A stretch of 64,000 nt of DNA from Solimonas aquatica (GCF_900111015.1 NZ_FOFS01000001.1:1-64000); one strand, 5' to 3'. Shown: positions 1 through 10,426, counted from the first letter of the stretch. The notes: generated from the sequence alone by a model not told the origin. Numbers and translations: made by a program.

Positions 1-431
1 CGCTCCTTGATGTCCGCGCGCTTGTCGTGCTCCTTCTTGCCCTTGGCCAGGCCCACTTCCAGCTTGGCGCGGCCCTTGTGCCAGTGCAGGTCCAGGGGCA
101 CCAGGGTGTAGCCGGCGCGTTCCACCTTGCCGATCAGGCTGGACAGTTCGCGCTCGTGCAGCAGCAGCTTGCGGGTGCGCGTGGAGTCGGCAATCTCGTG
201 CGTGCAGGTCTGCTTGAGCGGGGTGAAGTGCGCACCGATCAGAAACGCTTCGCCGTTTTTCAGGGTGACGTAGGCCTCGGCAATCTGCGCGCGGCCGGCG
301 CGCAGGCTCTTCACTTCCCAGCCTTGCAGCACCAGGCCGGCCTCGTAGCGGTCTTCGATGAAGTAGTCGTGCCGCGCGCGGCGGTTGACGGCGATCAGGC
401 GCTCGGGTGCTTCGTCCTCTTTCTTGCTCAT
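1..431 (-). CDS. smpB: SsrA-binding protein SmpB (3' end cut by window edge)
   Basis: SmpB binds tmRNA and brings it to stalled ribosomes for trans-translation. About 143 residues are visible from the ATG at 431-429; the family is usually near 155-160 residues, so only the basic C-terminal tail is missing to the left. The N-terminal stretch with [12 protein letters not shown] and the GWEVKSLR and [16 protein letters not shown] segments are typical of the oligonucleotide-binding barrel. The gene is divergent from the Na+-dependent transporter at 476, with only 44 bp between the start codons. A perfect -10 hexamer lies so close to the start codon that the transcript may be leaderless. Identification is firm. 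Confidence 0.95.
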   Translation of the reverse strand, partial: MSKKEDEAPERLIAVNRRARHDYFIEDRYEAGLVLQGWEVKSLRAGRAQIAEAYVTLKNGEAFLIGAHFTPLKQTCTHEIADSTRTRKLLLHERELSSLIGKVERAGYTLVPLDLHWHKGRAKLEVGLAKGKKEHDKRADIKE

Positions 432-437
432 GCGCGG

Positions 438-466
438 ATTATAGGGACGCGCGGTGCAGCGGATAC
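438..466 (-). promoter_or_regulatory. Candidate smpB promoter with possible leaderless start
   Basis: On the minus strand a perfect TATAAT lies at 443-438. Counting seven bases downstream of the -10 puts +1 at about 431, the A of the smpB ATG. The -35 region (around 466-461) is weak. No Shine-Dalgarno sequence precedes the ATG, which agrees with a leaderless message. This is read from sequence only. Confidence 0.35.
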
Positions 467-475
467 ACTTGGCGC

Positions 476-1867
476 ATGAATATCCGTGAAAGCAGCTACG
501 GTTACTGGAGCTCCAGCCCTGCCTTCCTGTGGGTGGCGGTGGGCGCCATGATCGGCGTCGGCAATGCCGTGCGCCTGCCGTATCTGATGAGCGAATACGG
601 TGGCGTGCTGTTTCTGGGCGTGTATCTGCTGGGCCTGGCGCTGGTGGGTCTGCCGCTGCTGCTGGCGGAGTGGATGCTGGGCCGCTGGATGCGCGATGAC
701 CTCATCGCCGGTTATGCGCGCCTGGTGGAAGCGGCCAAGGCGCGGCGCGTGTGGCTGGGCATCGGCGGTCTGGCCCTGCTCACGGCGGGGCTGATTCTGT
801 CCTATTACTCGGTGATCGCCGGCTGGAGCCTGGCTTACGGTTTCCGCGCCGCCAGCGGCAGCTTTGGTCAGCTCACGCAGGAGGGTGCGCGCGCGGTGTT
901 TCTGGGCGTGGCGCAGGATCCGGAGCGCAGCCTGTCCTGGCATACGCTGTTCATGGTGGCGGTGTGCGTGATCGTCTCGCACGGCTTTCGCGAAGGCGTG
1001 GAGCGTGCGGCGCGGCGCATGGTGCCGGCGGCGCTGCTGATCGCGGTGCTCATGTGTCTTTATGCAATGCGCAACCGCGACGGCCTGGCGGCTTACGAAT
1101 ACTTCATCGCCCCGCATCCGGAAAAACTCACCTGGCGCGGCGTGATCGAAGGGCTGCATCACGGCTTCTTCACGCTGGGCCTGGGGATGGGCGTTATGAT
1201 GGGCCTGGGCAGCTATTTGCCGGTGTCGGCGCCCATCCGCCGCATCGCGGTGGCGGCGATTCTGGTGGACACCGCTTTCAGCCTGCTCGCGGGTCTGGCG
1301 GTGTACTCGGTGGTGCTGGGCGCGGGCCTGGAGCCGGGCACCGGCATCAGCCTGATGTTCGAAACCCTGCCGCGCGCGGTGGGCGGCGACTTCGGCGCCT
1401 CGCTGTTCGCCACCGCGCTGTACTTCCTGCTGTTCATCGTCACCATGACCTCGGCCACGGCGATGCTGGAGCCGGTGAGCCGTTACTTCATGGACCGTCA
1501 GCGCTGGACGCGCGTGTTCGCCGCCACCTGCGCGGCGCTGCTGATCTGGTTCGTGGGCCTGGGCACGCTGCTGTCGTTCAGCGTGATGCAGGATCTGCGC
1601 TTGTGGGGGCGCAATTTCTTCGAATGGGTGCAGCTGCTCACCGCCAGCTGGTTTGCGCCCATCGATGGGCTGCTGATCTGCGTGTTCGTGGTCAGCATCA
1701 TGCCGCGCGATCTGGTGCGCACGCTCTGGGGCGCGGAACTGCAGCCCTGGCTGTACAAGCTCTGGTTCGGCCTGCTGCGCTATCCGGCGCGCCTGGGCCT
1801 GATCGTGGTGCTGCTGTATGCGCTGGGCATCATCGACTGGCTGATTTCGCTGTGGAGCGTGGCGTGA
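476..1867 (+). CDS. Sodium-dependent transporter, NSS/SNF family
   Basis: A 463-residue integral membrane protein of the neurotransmitter:sodium symporter (LeuT-like) family, expected to import an amino acid or similar solute with Na+. The first membrane helix carries the family pattern with [15 protein letters not shown] near residues 20-35, and about eleven or twelve hydrophobic segments follow. The ATG at 476 begins the protein at [11 protein letters not shown]; a longer upstream reading would run into the divergent smpB start region. Its stop TGA overlaps the GTG start of rnfH, so the two are co-translated. In many gammaproteobacteria ratA occupies this position next to rnfH. The substrate cannot be read from the sequence. 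Confidence 0.85.
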   Translation: MNIRESSYGYWSSSPAFLWVAVGAMIGVGNAVRLPYLMSEYGGVLFLGVYLLGLALVGLPLLLAEWMLGRWMRDDLIAGYARLVEAAKARRVWLGIGGLALLTAGLILSYYSVIAGWSLAYGFRAASGSFGQLTQEGARAVFLGVAQDPERSLSWHTLFMVAVCVIVSHGFREGVERAARRMVPAALLIAVLMCLYAMRNRDGLAAYEYFIAPHPEKLTWRGVIEGLHHGFFTLGLGMGVMMGLGSYLPVSAPIRRIAVAAILVDTAFSLLAGLAVYSVVLGAGLEPGTGISLMFETLPRAVGGDFGASLFATALYFLLFIVTMTSATAMLEPVSRYFMDRQRWTRVFAATCAALLIWFVGLGTLLSFSVMQDLRLWGRNFFEWVQLLTASWFAPIDGLLICVFVVSIMPRDLVRTLWGAELQPWLYKLWFGLLRYPARLGLIVVLLYALGIIDWLISLWSVA

Positions 1868-2157
1868 ACGCGGCGCAGATCGAGGTGGAAGTGGCTTACG
1901 CACTGCCCGAGCGGCAGTGGCTCAAGCGGCTGCGCCTGCCGGCGGGCAGCACGGTGCAGATGGCGGTGGCGGCCAGCGGCGTGTGCGAGGCCTTTGCGAT
2001 CCCCAGGGACGCGCCCCTGCGCGTGGGCGTGTTCTCCAGGCCCTGCGAGCTGCACCAGGTGCTGCGCGGCGGAGACCGGGTGGAGCTGTACCGGCCGCTG
2101 GCGGTGGACCCGAAAGCCGCGCGCCGCGCGCGGGCGGCGACGCGCAGCAAGCGCTGA
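1864..2157 (+). CDS. rnfH: RnfH family protein (UPF0125)
   Basis: A 97-residue ubiquitin-like-fold protein of the RnfH family, conserved beside smpB, bamE and fur but with poorly defined function. Features typical of the family are the opening IEVEVAYALPERQ, a central VGVFSR, and a C-terminal DRVELYRPLAVDPK followed by a basic tail. The GTG start at 1864 overlaps the stop of the upstream transporter by four bases (GTGA), which decides the start. It converges on bamE with one base between the stop codons. Confidence 0.9.
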   Translation: MNAAQIEVEVAYALPERQWLKRLRLPAGSTVQMAVAASGVCEAFAIPRDAPLRVGVFSRPCELHQVLRGGDRVELYRPLAVDPKAARRARAATRSKR

Positions 2158-2158
2158 A

Positions 2159-2614
2159 TCAGGGCGGTGCGGGCTGGCCGATGTCCGGCTTGGCCGCGCC
2201 GGCGGCGGCACGGTCATTGGCTTCACGCGTGTCGGCCTTGCCCTTGGCGGCCTTGTTCTCGCCTTCCACCACGGCCTGTACGTCCGGCGTGTCGCTGGCC
2301 TTGGCCTGGCTGGCGGCCACCTGACCTTCGATGCGCTCCAGGGCATCGCCCTTGAAATACAGGCTCACCACGCGCTGCGAGGACTCACCACGCGGCGAAC
2401 GGTAATAGCTCACATAGTCCCAGCGATTCGGGCGGAAGGCACTGGAGGCCACCGGCGTGCCCATCAGATAGCTGACCTGTTCACGCGTCATGCCCGGCTT
2501 GAGCTGCTCCAGCTGCTTCTGCTCGATGACATTGCCCTGTCGGGTGGGCAGCTTGTAGACGATCTGGCAGGCCGAAAGGCCCAGCGCCACTAGGGCGAGA
2601 AAGAAGAAGCGCAT
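2159..2614 (-). CDS. bamE: Outer membrane assembly lipoprotein BamE
   Basis: BamE (SmpA/OmlA) is a small lipoprotein of the BAM complex that inserts beta-barrel proteins into the outer membrane. The 151-residue product has a lipoprotein signal peptide with lipobox LSAC and the lipidated Cys at residue 16. The BamE fold follows: QLEQLKPGMTREQVSYLMGTP and the RWDYVSYYRS strand. After about residue 100 there is an Ala/Lys-rich low-complexity tail that E. coli BamE lacks. The start at 2614 is chosen because it places the signal peptide at the N terminus. It is divergent from fur, as in many gammaproteobacteria. Confidence 0.94.
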   Translation of the reverse strand: MRFFFLALVALGLSACQIVYKLPTRQGNVIEQKQLEQLKPGMTREQVSYLMGTPVASSAFRPNRWDYVSYYRSPRGESSQRVVSLYFKGDALERIEGQVAASQAKASDTPDVQAVVEGENKAAKGKADTREANDRAAAGAAKPDIGQPAPP

Positions 2615-2640
2615 CGGGGCTCGATTGGTAAATAAATGTG

Positions 2641-2668
2641 TTGCCGCGAGATTCAGGCGGGGGATAAT
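2641..2668 (+). promoter_or_regulatory. Candidate fur promoter
   Basis: TTGCCG at 2641-2646 and GATAAT at 2663-2668 are separated by 16 bp, placing +1 near 2675 and leaving a leader of about 25 bases before the fur ATG at 2700. The region is shared with the divergent bamE gene. No confident Fur box was seen. Confidence 0.45.
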
Positions 2669-2699
2669 AACGGAAACCCCCGAGTCGAGCGCACAGGTC

Positions 2700-3128
2700 A
2701 TGGAATCCTCCGATCTACGCAACGCTGGCCTGAAGGTCACGCTGCCCCGTATCAAAATCCTGGAAATGCTGGAAAACAGCGACGCGCGCCATCTTTCCGC
2801 CGAAGACATCTACCGCCGCCTGATCGAGATGAACGAAGACGTGGGCCTGGCCACCGTCTACCGCGTGCTCACCCAGTTCGAAGCCGCCGGCCTGGTGCGC
2901 CGTCACAACTTCGAGGGCGGGCACGCGGTGTTCGAGCTGGAGCGCGGACCGCATCACGACCACATGGTGTGCTTGGACAGCGGCAAGGTCATCGAGTTCG
3001 TCAGCGAAGAGATCGAGGAAATCCAGCAGCGCATCGCCGCCAAGCACGGCTACGACGTGGAAGAGCACAGCCTGGTGCTGTACGTGCGGCCGAAGAACCG
3101 GGTGGCCGGCAAGGTGGGCAAGGGCTGA
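2700..3128 (+). CDS. fur: Ferric uptake regulator Fur
   Basis: Fur is an iron-sensing dimeric repressor. The 142-residue product begins MESSDLRNAGLKVTLPR, matching the usual Fur N terminus, which fixes the start at 2700 rather than at upstream in-frame codons. The winged helix covers roughly residues 10-85, and the metal site HHDHMVC is near residues 80-90. The second Cys of the usual CxxC is replaced by Ser (CLDS), and no C-terminal Cys pair is present, so the structural zinc site of E. coli Fur is missing. The protein resembles the Pseudomonas type in this, ending in a short VLYVRPKNR tail. Identification is firm. Confidence 0.96.
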   Translation: MESSDLRNAGLKVTLPRIKILEMLENSDARHLSAEDIYRRLIEMNEDVGLATVYRVLTQFEAAGLVRRHNFEGGHAVFELERGPHHDHMVCLDSGKVIEFVSEEIEEIQQRIAAKHGYDVEEHSLVLYVRPKNRVAGKVGKG

Positions 3129-3164
3129 GGGCGCAGAGGGGTGAGGCGAAAGAGAAGACGCTTT

Positions 3165-3251
3165 GTCATTCCCGCGCAAGCGGGAATCCAGCGATCAGGC
3201 GCTGCAGCCGCCAGACAGAGCGCACTGGATGCCCGCTTGCGCGGGCATGAC
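3165..3251. repeat. Dispersed inverted repeat (REP-like), copy 1
   Basis: Arms at 3165-3191 and 3225-3251 are inverted complements at 25 of 27 positions and begin GTCAT and end ATGAC. Each arm contains its own CCCGCGCAAGCGGG hairpin. A second, shorter copy with the same arms lies at 9752-9815. This copy sits between the convergent 3' ends of fur and recN, where it could act as a bidirectional transcription block. Confidence 0.85.
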
Positions 3252-3280
3252 ACCGGGTTTCAATAGCGAAACGCTGCATC

Positions 3281-3315
3281 GTCTGACGTCTGACGTCTGA
3301 CGTCAGATGTCTCAC
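3281..3315. repeat. Short tandem heptamer repeat at the 3' end of recN
   Basis: Three perfect GTCTGAC units (3281-3301) are followed by two degenerate units, GTCAGAT and GTCTCAC. The last unit covers the recN stop codon at 3312-3314. The array is too short to assign a role. Confidence 0.8.
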
Positions 3316-4991
3316 GCCCGCGACTTCGCCAGCAGATCCCGGGCATGCTCGCGGGTGGCCTGCGAGATTTCCACGCCGCCCTGCATGCGCGCGATCTCGT
3401 CCACGCGGGCGTCCGGGTCCAGGGCCTGCACGCGGGTGTAGGTCTGCTGCTTCACCACCTGCTTGCGGATCGCCAGATGCGCGTGGCCTTGCGCGGCCAC
3501 CTGCGCCAGATGCGTCACGCTCAGCACCTGCCGGCGCTCGCCCAGCGCGCGTAGCTGCTGGCCGACGATCTCGGCCACGCCGCCGCTGATGCCGGCGTCC
3601 ACCTCGTCGAAAATCATGGTGCCCACGCCGTGCTGCGCCAGGGCCGCGACCTGGATGGCCAGGGACACGCGCGACAGCTCACCACCGGAGGCCACCTTGG
3701 CCAGGGCGCGCGGCGGCTGGCCGGGGTTGGCGGAAAAGTCGAAGCGCAGCTGATCGGCGCCGTGCGGGCGCGGGGTCGCTTCGCTCTCGTATTCCACGGC
3801 CACCACCAGCTGCGCATGCGGCATGCCCAGACGCCGGACGATGGCGCTCACCGCCTGGCCGAAGCGTTCGCCGCTCTTGCGCCGCGCCTGACTGAGCTTC
3901 TGCGCTGCGCCTCGGAAGGCTTCCAGTGCGCGCTGCTGGCGCTGCTGGCACTCGCTGATGCGGGCATCGCGATGCGCGGCTTCCTCATGACGCGAGCGCA
4001 GGCTCTGCAGATGCTCGGGCAGCTGCGCGGGCTTCAGACGGTGCTTGCGCGCCAGATCGTGGATGGCGCCCAGGCGCGATTCGATCTCGGCCAGGCGCGC
4101 GGGGTCCAGGTCCAGGCGGTCGAGCGCGCGGCGCAGGGCGTCGGCGGCCTCGCGGGTCTGCGCCTGCGCGGCGTCCACCGCGTCCACCGCCGGCTGCAGG
4201 CTGTCCAGCAGCGGCAGCAGGCCGGAGAGCAGGCGCTGCGCCTCGCTCAGACGGTCGTAGATGCAGTCTTCGCCGCCGTAGAGCAGCTCCTGGGCCTGAC
4301 CGCCTTCGCCCAGCAGGCGGCTGCCGTGTGCCAGGCCGCGATGCTCGCGCTCCAGCTCCTCGATCTCGTGCTCGCTCAGGCCGAGCGCTTCCAGCTCGCT
4401 GATCTGGAAGCGCAGGAATTCCAGCTGCGCGGCATCGCTGCCATCACTGCTCAGCAGGCGCTCCAGCTCGCCTCTGGCGTCCTGCCACAGGGCGCAGGCC
4501 GCCGCGACCTTGTCCAGCAGCGCGCCGTGCTCGCCGTAGTCATCGAGGATGCGGCGCTGCACCTCGCTGCGCAGCAGGGTCTGGCTTTCCGACTGGCCGA
4601 AGATTTCCACCAGCTGCTCGCCCAGTTCGCGCAGCGCGCCGGCGTTCACCGGCTGGCCGTTGACGAAGGCGCGGGTGCGGCCCTCGGCGTAGACCACGCG
4701 GCGGATCAGCAGCAGGCTTTCGTCTTCGCCATCGAGCAGTTCCTGTTCGGCCAGCCAGCGCTTGGCCGTGGCGTCCCGGGCCAGTTCGAAGCTGGCGCTG
4801 ATTTCGGCTTTCTCCTGGCCGGCGCGCACCAGCGCGGCGTCGGCGCGCAGGCCGATGATCAGGCCGATGGCGTCGATCAGAATCGATTTGCCGGCGCCGG
4901 TTTCGCCGGTGAGCACGGTGAAGCCGGGCGCGAAGTCCAGGCTCAGCTCGTCGATGATCGCCAGATTCTTGATGTGCAGATGTTTGAGCAT
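3312..4991 (-). CDS. recN: DNA repair protein RecN
   Basis: RecN is an SMC-like ATPase that acts early in double-strand break repair and holds DNA ends together. The 559-residue length is normal for the family. The Walker A motif GETGAGKS lies at residues 29-36. The centre is a long coiled coil rich in Glu, Arg and Ala, and the C-terminal head carries the ABC signature ASGGELSR and the Walker B region DEVDAGISG. It follows nadK on the minus strand by 17 bp, probably in one transcript. Confidence 0.97.
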   Translation of the reverse strand: MLKHLHIKNLAIIDELSLDFAPGFTVLTGETGAGKSILIDAIGLIIGLRADAALVRAGQEKAEISASFELARDATAKRWLAEQELLDGEDESLLLIRRVVYAEGRTRAFVNGQPVNAGALRELGEQLVEIFGQSESQTLLRSEVQRRILDDYGEHGALLDKVAAACALWQDARGELERLLSSDGSDAAQLEFLRFQISELEALGLSEHEIEELEREHRGLAHGSRLLGEGGQAQELLYGGEDCIYDRLSEAQRLLSGLLPLLDSLQPAVDAVDAAQAQTREAADALRRALDRLDLDPARLAEIESRLGAIHDLARKHRLKPAQLPEHLQSLRSRHEEAAHRDARISECQQRQQRALEAFRGAAQKLSQARRKSGERFGQAVSAIVRRLGMPHAQLVVAVEYESEATPRPHGADQLRFDFSANPGQPPRALAKVASGGELSRVSLAIQVAALAQHGVGTMIFDEVDAGISGGVAEIVGQQLRALGERRQVLSVTHLAQVAAQGHAHLAIRKQVVKQQTYTRVQALDPDARVDEIARMQGGVEISQATREHARDLLAKSRA

Positions 4992-5008
4992 GCGGCGGAA
5001 GATGCGCG

Positions 5009-5908
5009 TTACAGGCTGCTGCCGTTGAGGGCCGGGCCACGGCCCCAGTGCAGCTTGTTGCGCAGCAGATTGAAGTAGGAATAGTTGCGCGGGTGCACCA
5101 GGGTCAGCGGGAAGGCCGCCTTGCGCACCTCGAAGCTCTCACCGGCGCGCAGGGTTTCGGCGGTCTGGCCGTCGCAGGTGAGCATGGCGGCCACGCCCGG
5201 CGCGCCGCGCAGGCTGATGCGCACGGTCTGTTCGCAGCCGATGATGATCGGCCGGTCGGAGAGCGTGTGCGGACAGATCGGCACCAGGGCCAGGGCCTGC
5301 AGGCCCGGATGCATCACCGGGCCGCCGCCGGACAGCGCATAAGCCGTGGAGCCGGTGGGGCTGGAGACGATGTAACCGTCGGCGCGATGCGAGGAGATGA
5401 ATTCCTCGTCCAGCCAGGTGTCGAATTCCAGCATGCGGATTGCCGCCTGGTTGCGGATCACCACATCGTTGATCGCCAGCATGTGTACATCGGGCCGGCC
5501 CTGGCGCGGCAGATGCACCTGCAGCAGCAGGCGCTCCTCGCGCAGATAGTCGCCGGCAAAGATCGCGGCGAAGGTCTCGCGCATCTCCTCGGGGCGCACA
5601 TCGACCATGAAGCCGAGCCGGCCCTGGTTGACGCCGACGATGGGCACGCCGGAAGGGGCGAGGTCGCGCGCCGCGGAGAGCAGGGTGCCGTCGCCGCCCA
5701 CCACCACCGCCAGATCGCAGGCCTTGGCCAGTTCGGCGCGCGGCAGGCGGATGATGTCGGCCGGCAGGTTCTGGCTGGTCGGGGTGCCGGCTTCCACCAG
5801 CAGCTTGCGGTCCAGCTGGCGCAGCGTGGTGCAGAGCTGCTGCAAGGTGGGCACGATCTGCAGATCGTGCCGCTTGCCGATGATGCCGACGGTCTGGAAG
5901 CTCTGCAT
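5009..5908 (-). CDS. nadK: NAD kinase
   Basis: Phosphorylates NAD to NADP in the cytoplasm. The 299-residue product has the GGDGT motif at residues 71-75 and the second conserved segment SPTGSTAYALSGGGP, both diagnostic for NadK. The ATG at 5908 starts MQSFQTVGIIGK, as expected for the first beta strand of the family. It lies just upstream of recN on the same strand, a common gammaproteobacterial arrangement, and is divergent from hrcA. Confidence 0.97.
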   Translation of the reverse strand: MQSFQTVGIIGKRHDLQIVPTLQQLCTTLRQLDRKLLVEAGTPTSQNLPADIIRLPRAELAKACDLAVVVGGDGTLLSAARDLAPSGVPIVGVNQGRLGFMVDVRPEEMRETFAAIFAGDYLREERLLLQVHLPRQGRPDVHMLAINDVVIRNQAAIRMLEFDTWLDEEFISSHRADGYIVSSPTGSTAYALSGGGPVMHPGLQALALVPICPHTLSDRPIIIGCEQTVRISLRGAPGVAAMLTCDGQTAETLRAGESFEVRKAAFPLTLVHPRNYSYFNLLRNKLHWGRGPALNGSSL

Positions 5909-5985
5909 GCGCGCGCTGGGACAAAAGGATGTGCAAAGGTAGCATGAATGCGCCGCCGGCCGATGTCGGAAGCCGTCCTCAGCCT

Positions 5986-6014
5986 ATTGAAATTGCGTCA
6001 CAAATTCGCCATGT
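5986..6014 (+). promoter_or_regulatory. Candidate sigma-32 promoter of hrcA
   Basis: ATTGAAA at 5986-5992 and CGCCATGT at 6007-6014 with a 14-bp spacer resemble the heat-shock consensus CTTGAAA / CCCCATNT. Position +1 would fall at about 6020-6022, the hrcA ATG, so the message could be leaderless; the nearest purine run, AAGG at 6016-6019, is too close to act as a ribosome binding site. Confidence 0.4.
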
Positions 6015-6021
6015 TTAAGGC

Positions 6022-7062
6022 ATGTCCCCGATTCTCGACAATCGCGCCGCCGAACTGCTGAAGCTGCTCGTCGAACGCTACATCCACGACGGCCAGCCGG
6101 TGGGCTCGCGCACGCTCTCGCGCATGGCCAATCTCGGATTGTCCTCGGCCACCATCCGCAATGTGATGGCCGATCTCGACGAGCTGGGCTTCGTGGCTTC
6201 GCCGCACACCTCGGCCGGGCGCATCCCCACCACGCGCGGCTATCGCTACTTCGTCGACAGCCTGCTGGCGCCGGAGGCCTTGTCGGAGGCCGAGCGCGAG
6301 GCCATTGCCGAAGAACTGGCGCCGCGCCAGAACGGGCCCACCGAGATGGTGCAGGCGGCGTCCCGGATGCTGTCGCAGATGTCGAAGATGGCCGGCGTGG
6401 TCACCGTGCCCCGGCGCAATCTCACGGTGCTGCGCCGCATCGAGTTCCTGCCCTTGTCCGGCAACCGCGTGCTGGCGATTCTGGTGGTGAACCAGCACGA
6501 GGTGCAGAACCGCATCATCCACACGGAACGCCCTTATGCCGCCGATGAGCTGGAGCGCTACGCCAACGCGCTCAACGAGCACTTCGCCGGCCGTGATCTG
6601 GTCAGCCTGCGTCAGGCCCTGATGCAGGAGGCCGCCGACGCGCAGGCGCGCGTGAACCTGCTGCTGCGCGAGGCGGCGGCGATGGCCGAGCAGGCCCTGC
6701 GCCCGGAGCAGCCCAGTTCCGATTACGTGGTGGCGGGCGGGCCGAACCTGATGGGCTTCCAGGAACTGGCGGACGTGGCGCGCCTGCGCGCCCTGTTCGA
6801 TGCCCTGGACACCAAGCGCGATCTGCTCAATCTCTTCGACCAGTGCCTCAACGCTGACCGCATGCAGCTGTTCATCGGCGACGAGTCCGGCTACCGGGTG
6901 CTGGACGAATGCTCAGTGGTGACCTCGCCGTACTACGTGGATGGCAAGGTCGCCGGCGTGCTGGGCGTGATCGGCCCCACGCGCATGGCCTATCACCGCA
7001 TCATTCCCATCGTGCGGGAAACCGCAAGACTGCTGTCGGCCGGCTTGAAAGGCGAGGGCTGA
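6022..7062 (+). CDS. hrcA: Heat-inducible transcription repressor HrcA
   Basis: HrcA represses heat-shock genes by binding CIRCE operators. The 346-residue product has the N-terminal winged helix with RYIHDGQPVGSRTLSR and SSATIRNVMADLDELG and the PHTSAGRIPTTRGYRYFVD segment, all diagnostic. It heads the run hrcA, grpE, dnaK and dnaJ. No CIRCE palindrome (a 9-bp inverted repeat with a 9-bp spacer) was recognised upstream of hrcA, grpE or dnaK, so its operator in this genome is not evident. Confidence 0.95.
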   Translation: MSPILDNRAAELLKLLVERYIHDGQPVGSRTLSRMANLGLSSATIRNVMADLDELGFVASPHTSAGRIPTTRGYRYFVDSLLAPEALSEAEREAIAEELAPRQNGPTEMVQAASRMLSQMSKMAGVVTVPRRNLTVLRRIEFLPLSGNRVLAILVVNQHEVQNRIIHTERPYAADELERYANALNEHFAGRDLVSLRQALMQEAADAQARVNLLLREAAAMAEQALRPEQPSSDYVVAGGPNLMGFQELADVARLRALFDALDTKRDLLNLFDQCLNADRMQLFIGDESGYRVLDECSVVTSPYYVDGKVAGVLGVIGPTRMAYHRIIPIVRETARLLSAGLKGEG

Positions 7063-7185
7063 GCCCCCAATAGGCCAACAGGCGGCGTCGTTTGGGAGAA
7101 AGCGGCCCCGCCAGCCGGACAGCTTGGCTATGATGTCGCCCCTTTTGGCTGTCCCCCTCGTCCAATTTCGAGTCTGTGAAGCGCA

Positions 7186-7713
7186 ATGACTGAACCGGTG
7201 GAACCGGCGGCCGCAGCGGCTGCCCCTGCAAACGACGAACTGGCCGTGCTCAAGGCCGCCCTGGCGGATGCCGAGGCACGCGCCCAGGCTGCCAAGGACG
7301 CGCAGCTGCGCGCCGCGGCCGATCTGGAAAACACCCGCCGCCGCCTGGAGCGCGACGCCGCCAGCTCGCTCAAGTACGCCGCCGAAAAGCTGCTCGGCGA
7401 GCTGCTCTCGGTGGCCGACAGCCTGGAGCTGGGCCTGAAGGCCGCCGCCGGCGCCGAAGGTCCGGCCAAGGCCATGGCCGAGGGCGTGGAGCTGACCTAC
7501 CGCCAGCTGATGAGCGTGCTGGAAAAGAACGGCGTCAAGCAGATCAATCCGGAAGGCCAGCCCTTCAATCCCGAATTCCACCAGGCCATGACCATGGCGC
7601 CCAGCGACCAGCTGCCGGCCAATCATGTGCTCAGCGTGATGCAGAAGGGCTACAGCCTGCACGAGCGTCTGCTGCGTCCGGCGATGGTGGTGGTGGCCAA
7701 GGCGCCGGGCTGA
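7186..7713 (+). CDS. grpE: Nucleotide exchange factor GrpE
   Basis: GrpE releases ADP from DnaK. The product is 175 residues, slightly short of E. coli GrpE. An acidic, Ala-rich N terminus leads into a long helix with LRAAADLENTRRRLERD, followed by the beta domain with NPEFHQAM near residue 125 and the terminal hydrophobic strand ending VVVAKAPG. It stands 123 bp after hrcA and 92 bp before dnaK on the same strand. Confidence 0.95.
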   Translation: MTEPVEPAAAAAAPANDELAVLKAALADAEARAQAAKDAQLRAAADLENTRRRLERDAASSLKYAAEKLLGELLSVADSLELGLKAAAGAEGPAKAMAEGVELTYRQLMSVLEKNGVKQINPEGQPFNPEFHQAMTMAPSDQLPANHVLSVMQKGYSLHERLLRPAMVVVAKAPG

Positions 7714-7744
7714 AAAACGGCTCACATTTGCTGCGGGATTCACC

Positions 7745-7773
7745 CTTGAATCGCCGCATTGCAGCACTAGATA
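7745..7773 (+). promoter_or_regulatory. Weak candidate dnaK promoter
   Basis: CTTGAA at 7745-7750 matches a sigma-32 -35 element but has no convincing CCCCAT partner. Alternatively TTGAAT (7746-7751) and TAGATA (7768-7773) with a 16-bp gap could be a sigma-70 promoter. Low certainty. Confidence 0.3.
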
Positions 7774-7805
7774 AGCGGTAGCAACGGTATTCTCGGAGTT
7801 TTCAC

Positions 7806-9743
<1,938 letters not shown>

Positions 9744-9751
9744 GGTCTCGC

Positions 9752-9815
9752 GTCATCCCCGCGCAAGCGGGGATCCAGCCCCGCAGCACTGGATGCCCGC
9801 TCACGCGGGCATGAC
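9752..9815. repeat. Dispersed inverted repeat (REP-like), copy 2
   Basis: Arms at 9752-9778 and 9789-9815 match the arms of the repeat at 3165-3251, with a much shorter centre. It lies 8 bp after the dnaK stop and 21 bp before the next gene, so it could protect the dnaK message 3' end and reduce read-through into the channel gene and dnaJ. Confidence 0.8.
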
Positions 9816-9836
9816 GTTTTTTGACGGGGGCGGGGG

Positions 9837-10424
9837 ATGGGCAAGGGCAGACTGGAAGCGTTCAGCGATGGCGTGCTGGCCATCATCATCACCATCATGG
9901 TGCTGGAGCTCAAACCCCCGCATGCGCCGACCCTGGAGGCACTGGGAGCCCTGTGGCCGGTGTTTTCCAGCTATGCCTTGAGCTTTCTCTACGTGGGCAT
10001 CTACTGGAACAACCATCATCATCTGATGCACGCGGTGCACCGCGTCAACGGCCGGCTGCTGTGGGCCAATCTGCATCTGCTGTTCTGGCTGTCCCTGGTG
10101 CCGTTCACCACCGCCTGGATGGGCGAGAACCATTTCGACACGGTGCCGGTGGCGGTCTACGGACTGTCGCTGCTGATGCCCGCTCTGGCCTGGCCCTGGC
10201 TGCAGCATGAGATCGTGCGCGAGCATGGCCGCGACTCCCTGCTGGCCAGCGCCCTGGGCCGCGATTTCAAGGGCAAGATTTCCATAGCGCTGTACCTTGC
10301 CGGCATCGCTCTTGCGTTCTACAACCGCTATCTGGCCTGCCTGATGTACCTGGCGGTGGCCTTGATCTGGTTTCTGCCGGACCGTCGCATCGAGTCGAAA
10401 ATTCAGGATTCCAAGCAAGATTGA
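9837..10424 (+). CDS. TMEM175-family (DUF1211) membrane protein, probable K+ channel
   Basis: A 195-residue protein with about six hydrophobic segments. The first helix carries the family motif with [12 protein letters not shown] near residues 9-20, which in bacterial TMEM175 proteins lines a potassium-conducting pore; a histidine cluster ([15 protein letters not shown]) follows helix 2, also typical. The start at 9837 ([12 protein letters not shown]) is the standard N terminus. The gene sits between dnaK and dnaJ, where the two chaperone genes are usually adjacent, and its stop is two bases before the dnaJ ATG, so it is probably co-transcribed with dnaJ. Channel activity is inferred from the family. 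Confidence 0.8.
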   Translation: MGKGRLEAFSDGVLAIIITIMVLELKPPHAPTLEALGALWPVFSSYALSFLYVGIYWNNHHHLMHAVHRVNGRLLWANLHLLFWLSLVPFTTAWMGENHFDTVPVAVYGLSLLMPALAWPWLQHEIVREHGRDSLLASALGRDFKGKISIALYLAGIALAFYNRYLACLMYLAVALIWFLPDRRIESKIQDSKQD

Positions 10425-10426
10425 TC

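Noticed and set aside
7123-7142. CTTGGCT...CCCC as a sigma-32 promoter for grpE
   Set aside because: The spacer is only about 9 bp and the -35 match is partial.
7757-7790. A CIRCE-like sequence (GCAGCACTA...) before dnaK
   Set aside because: The left half matches only 6 of 9 positions and the right half does not match.
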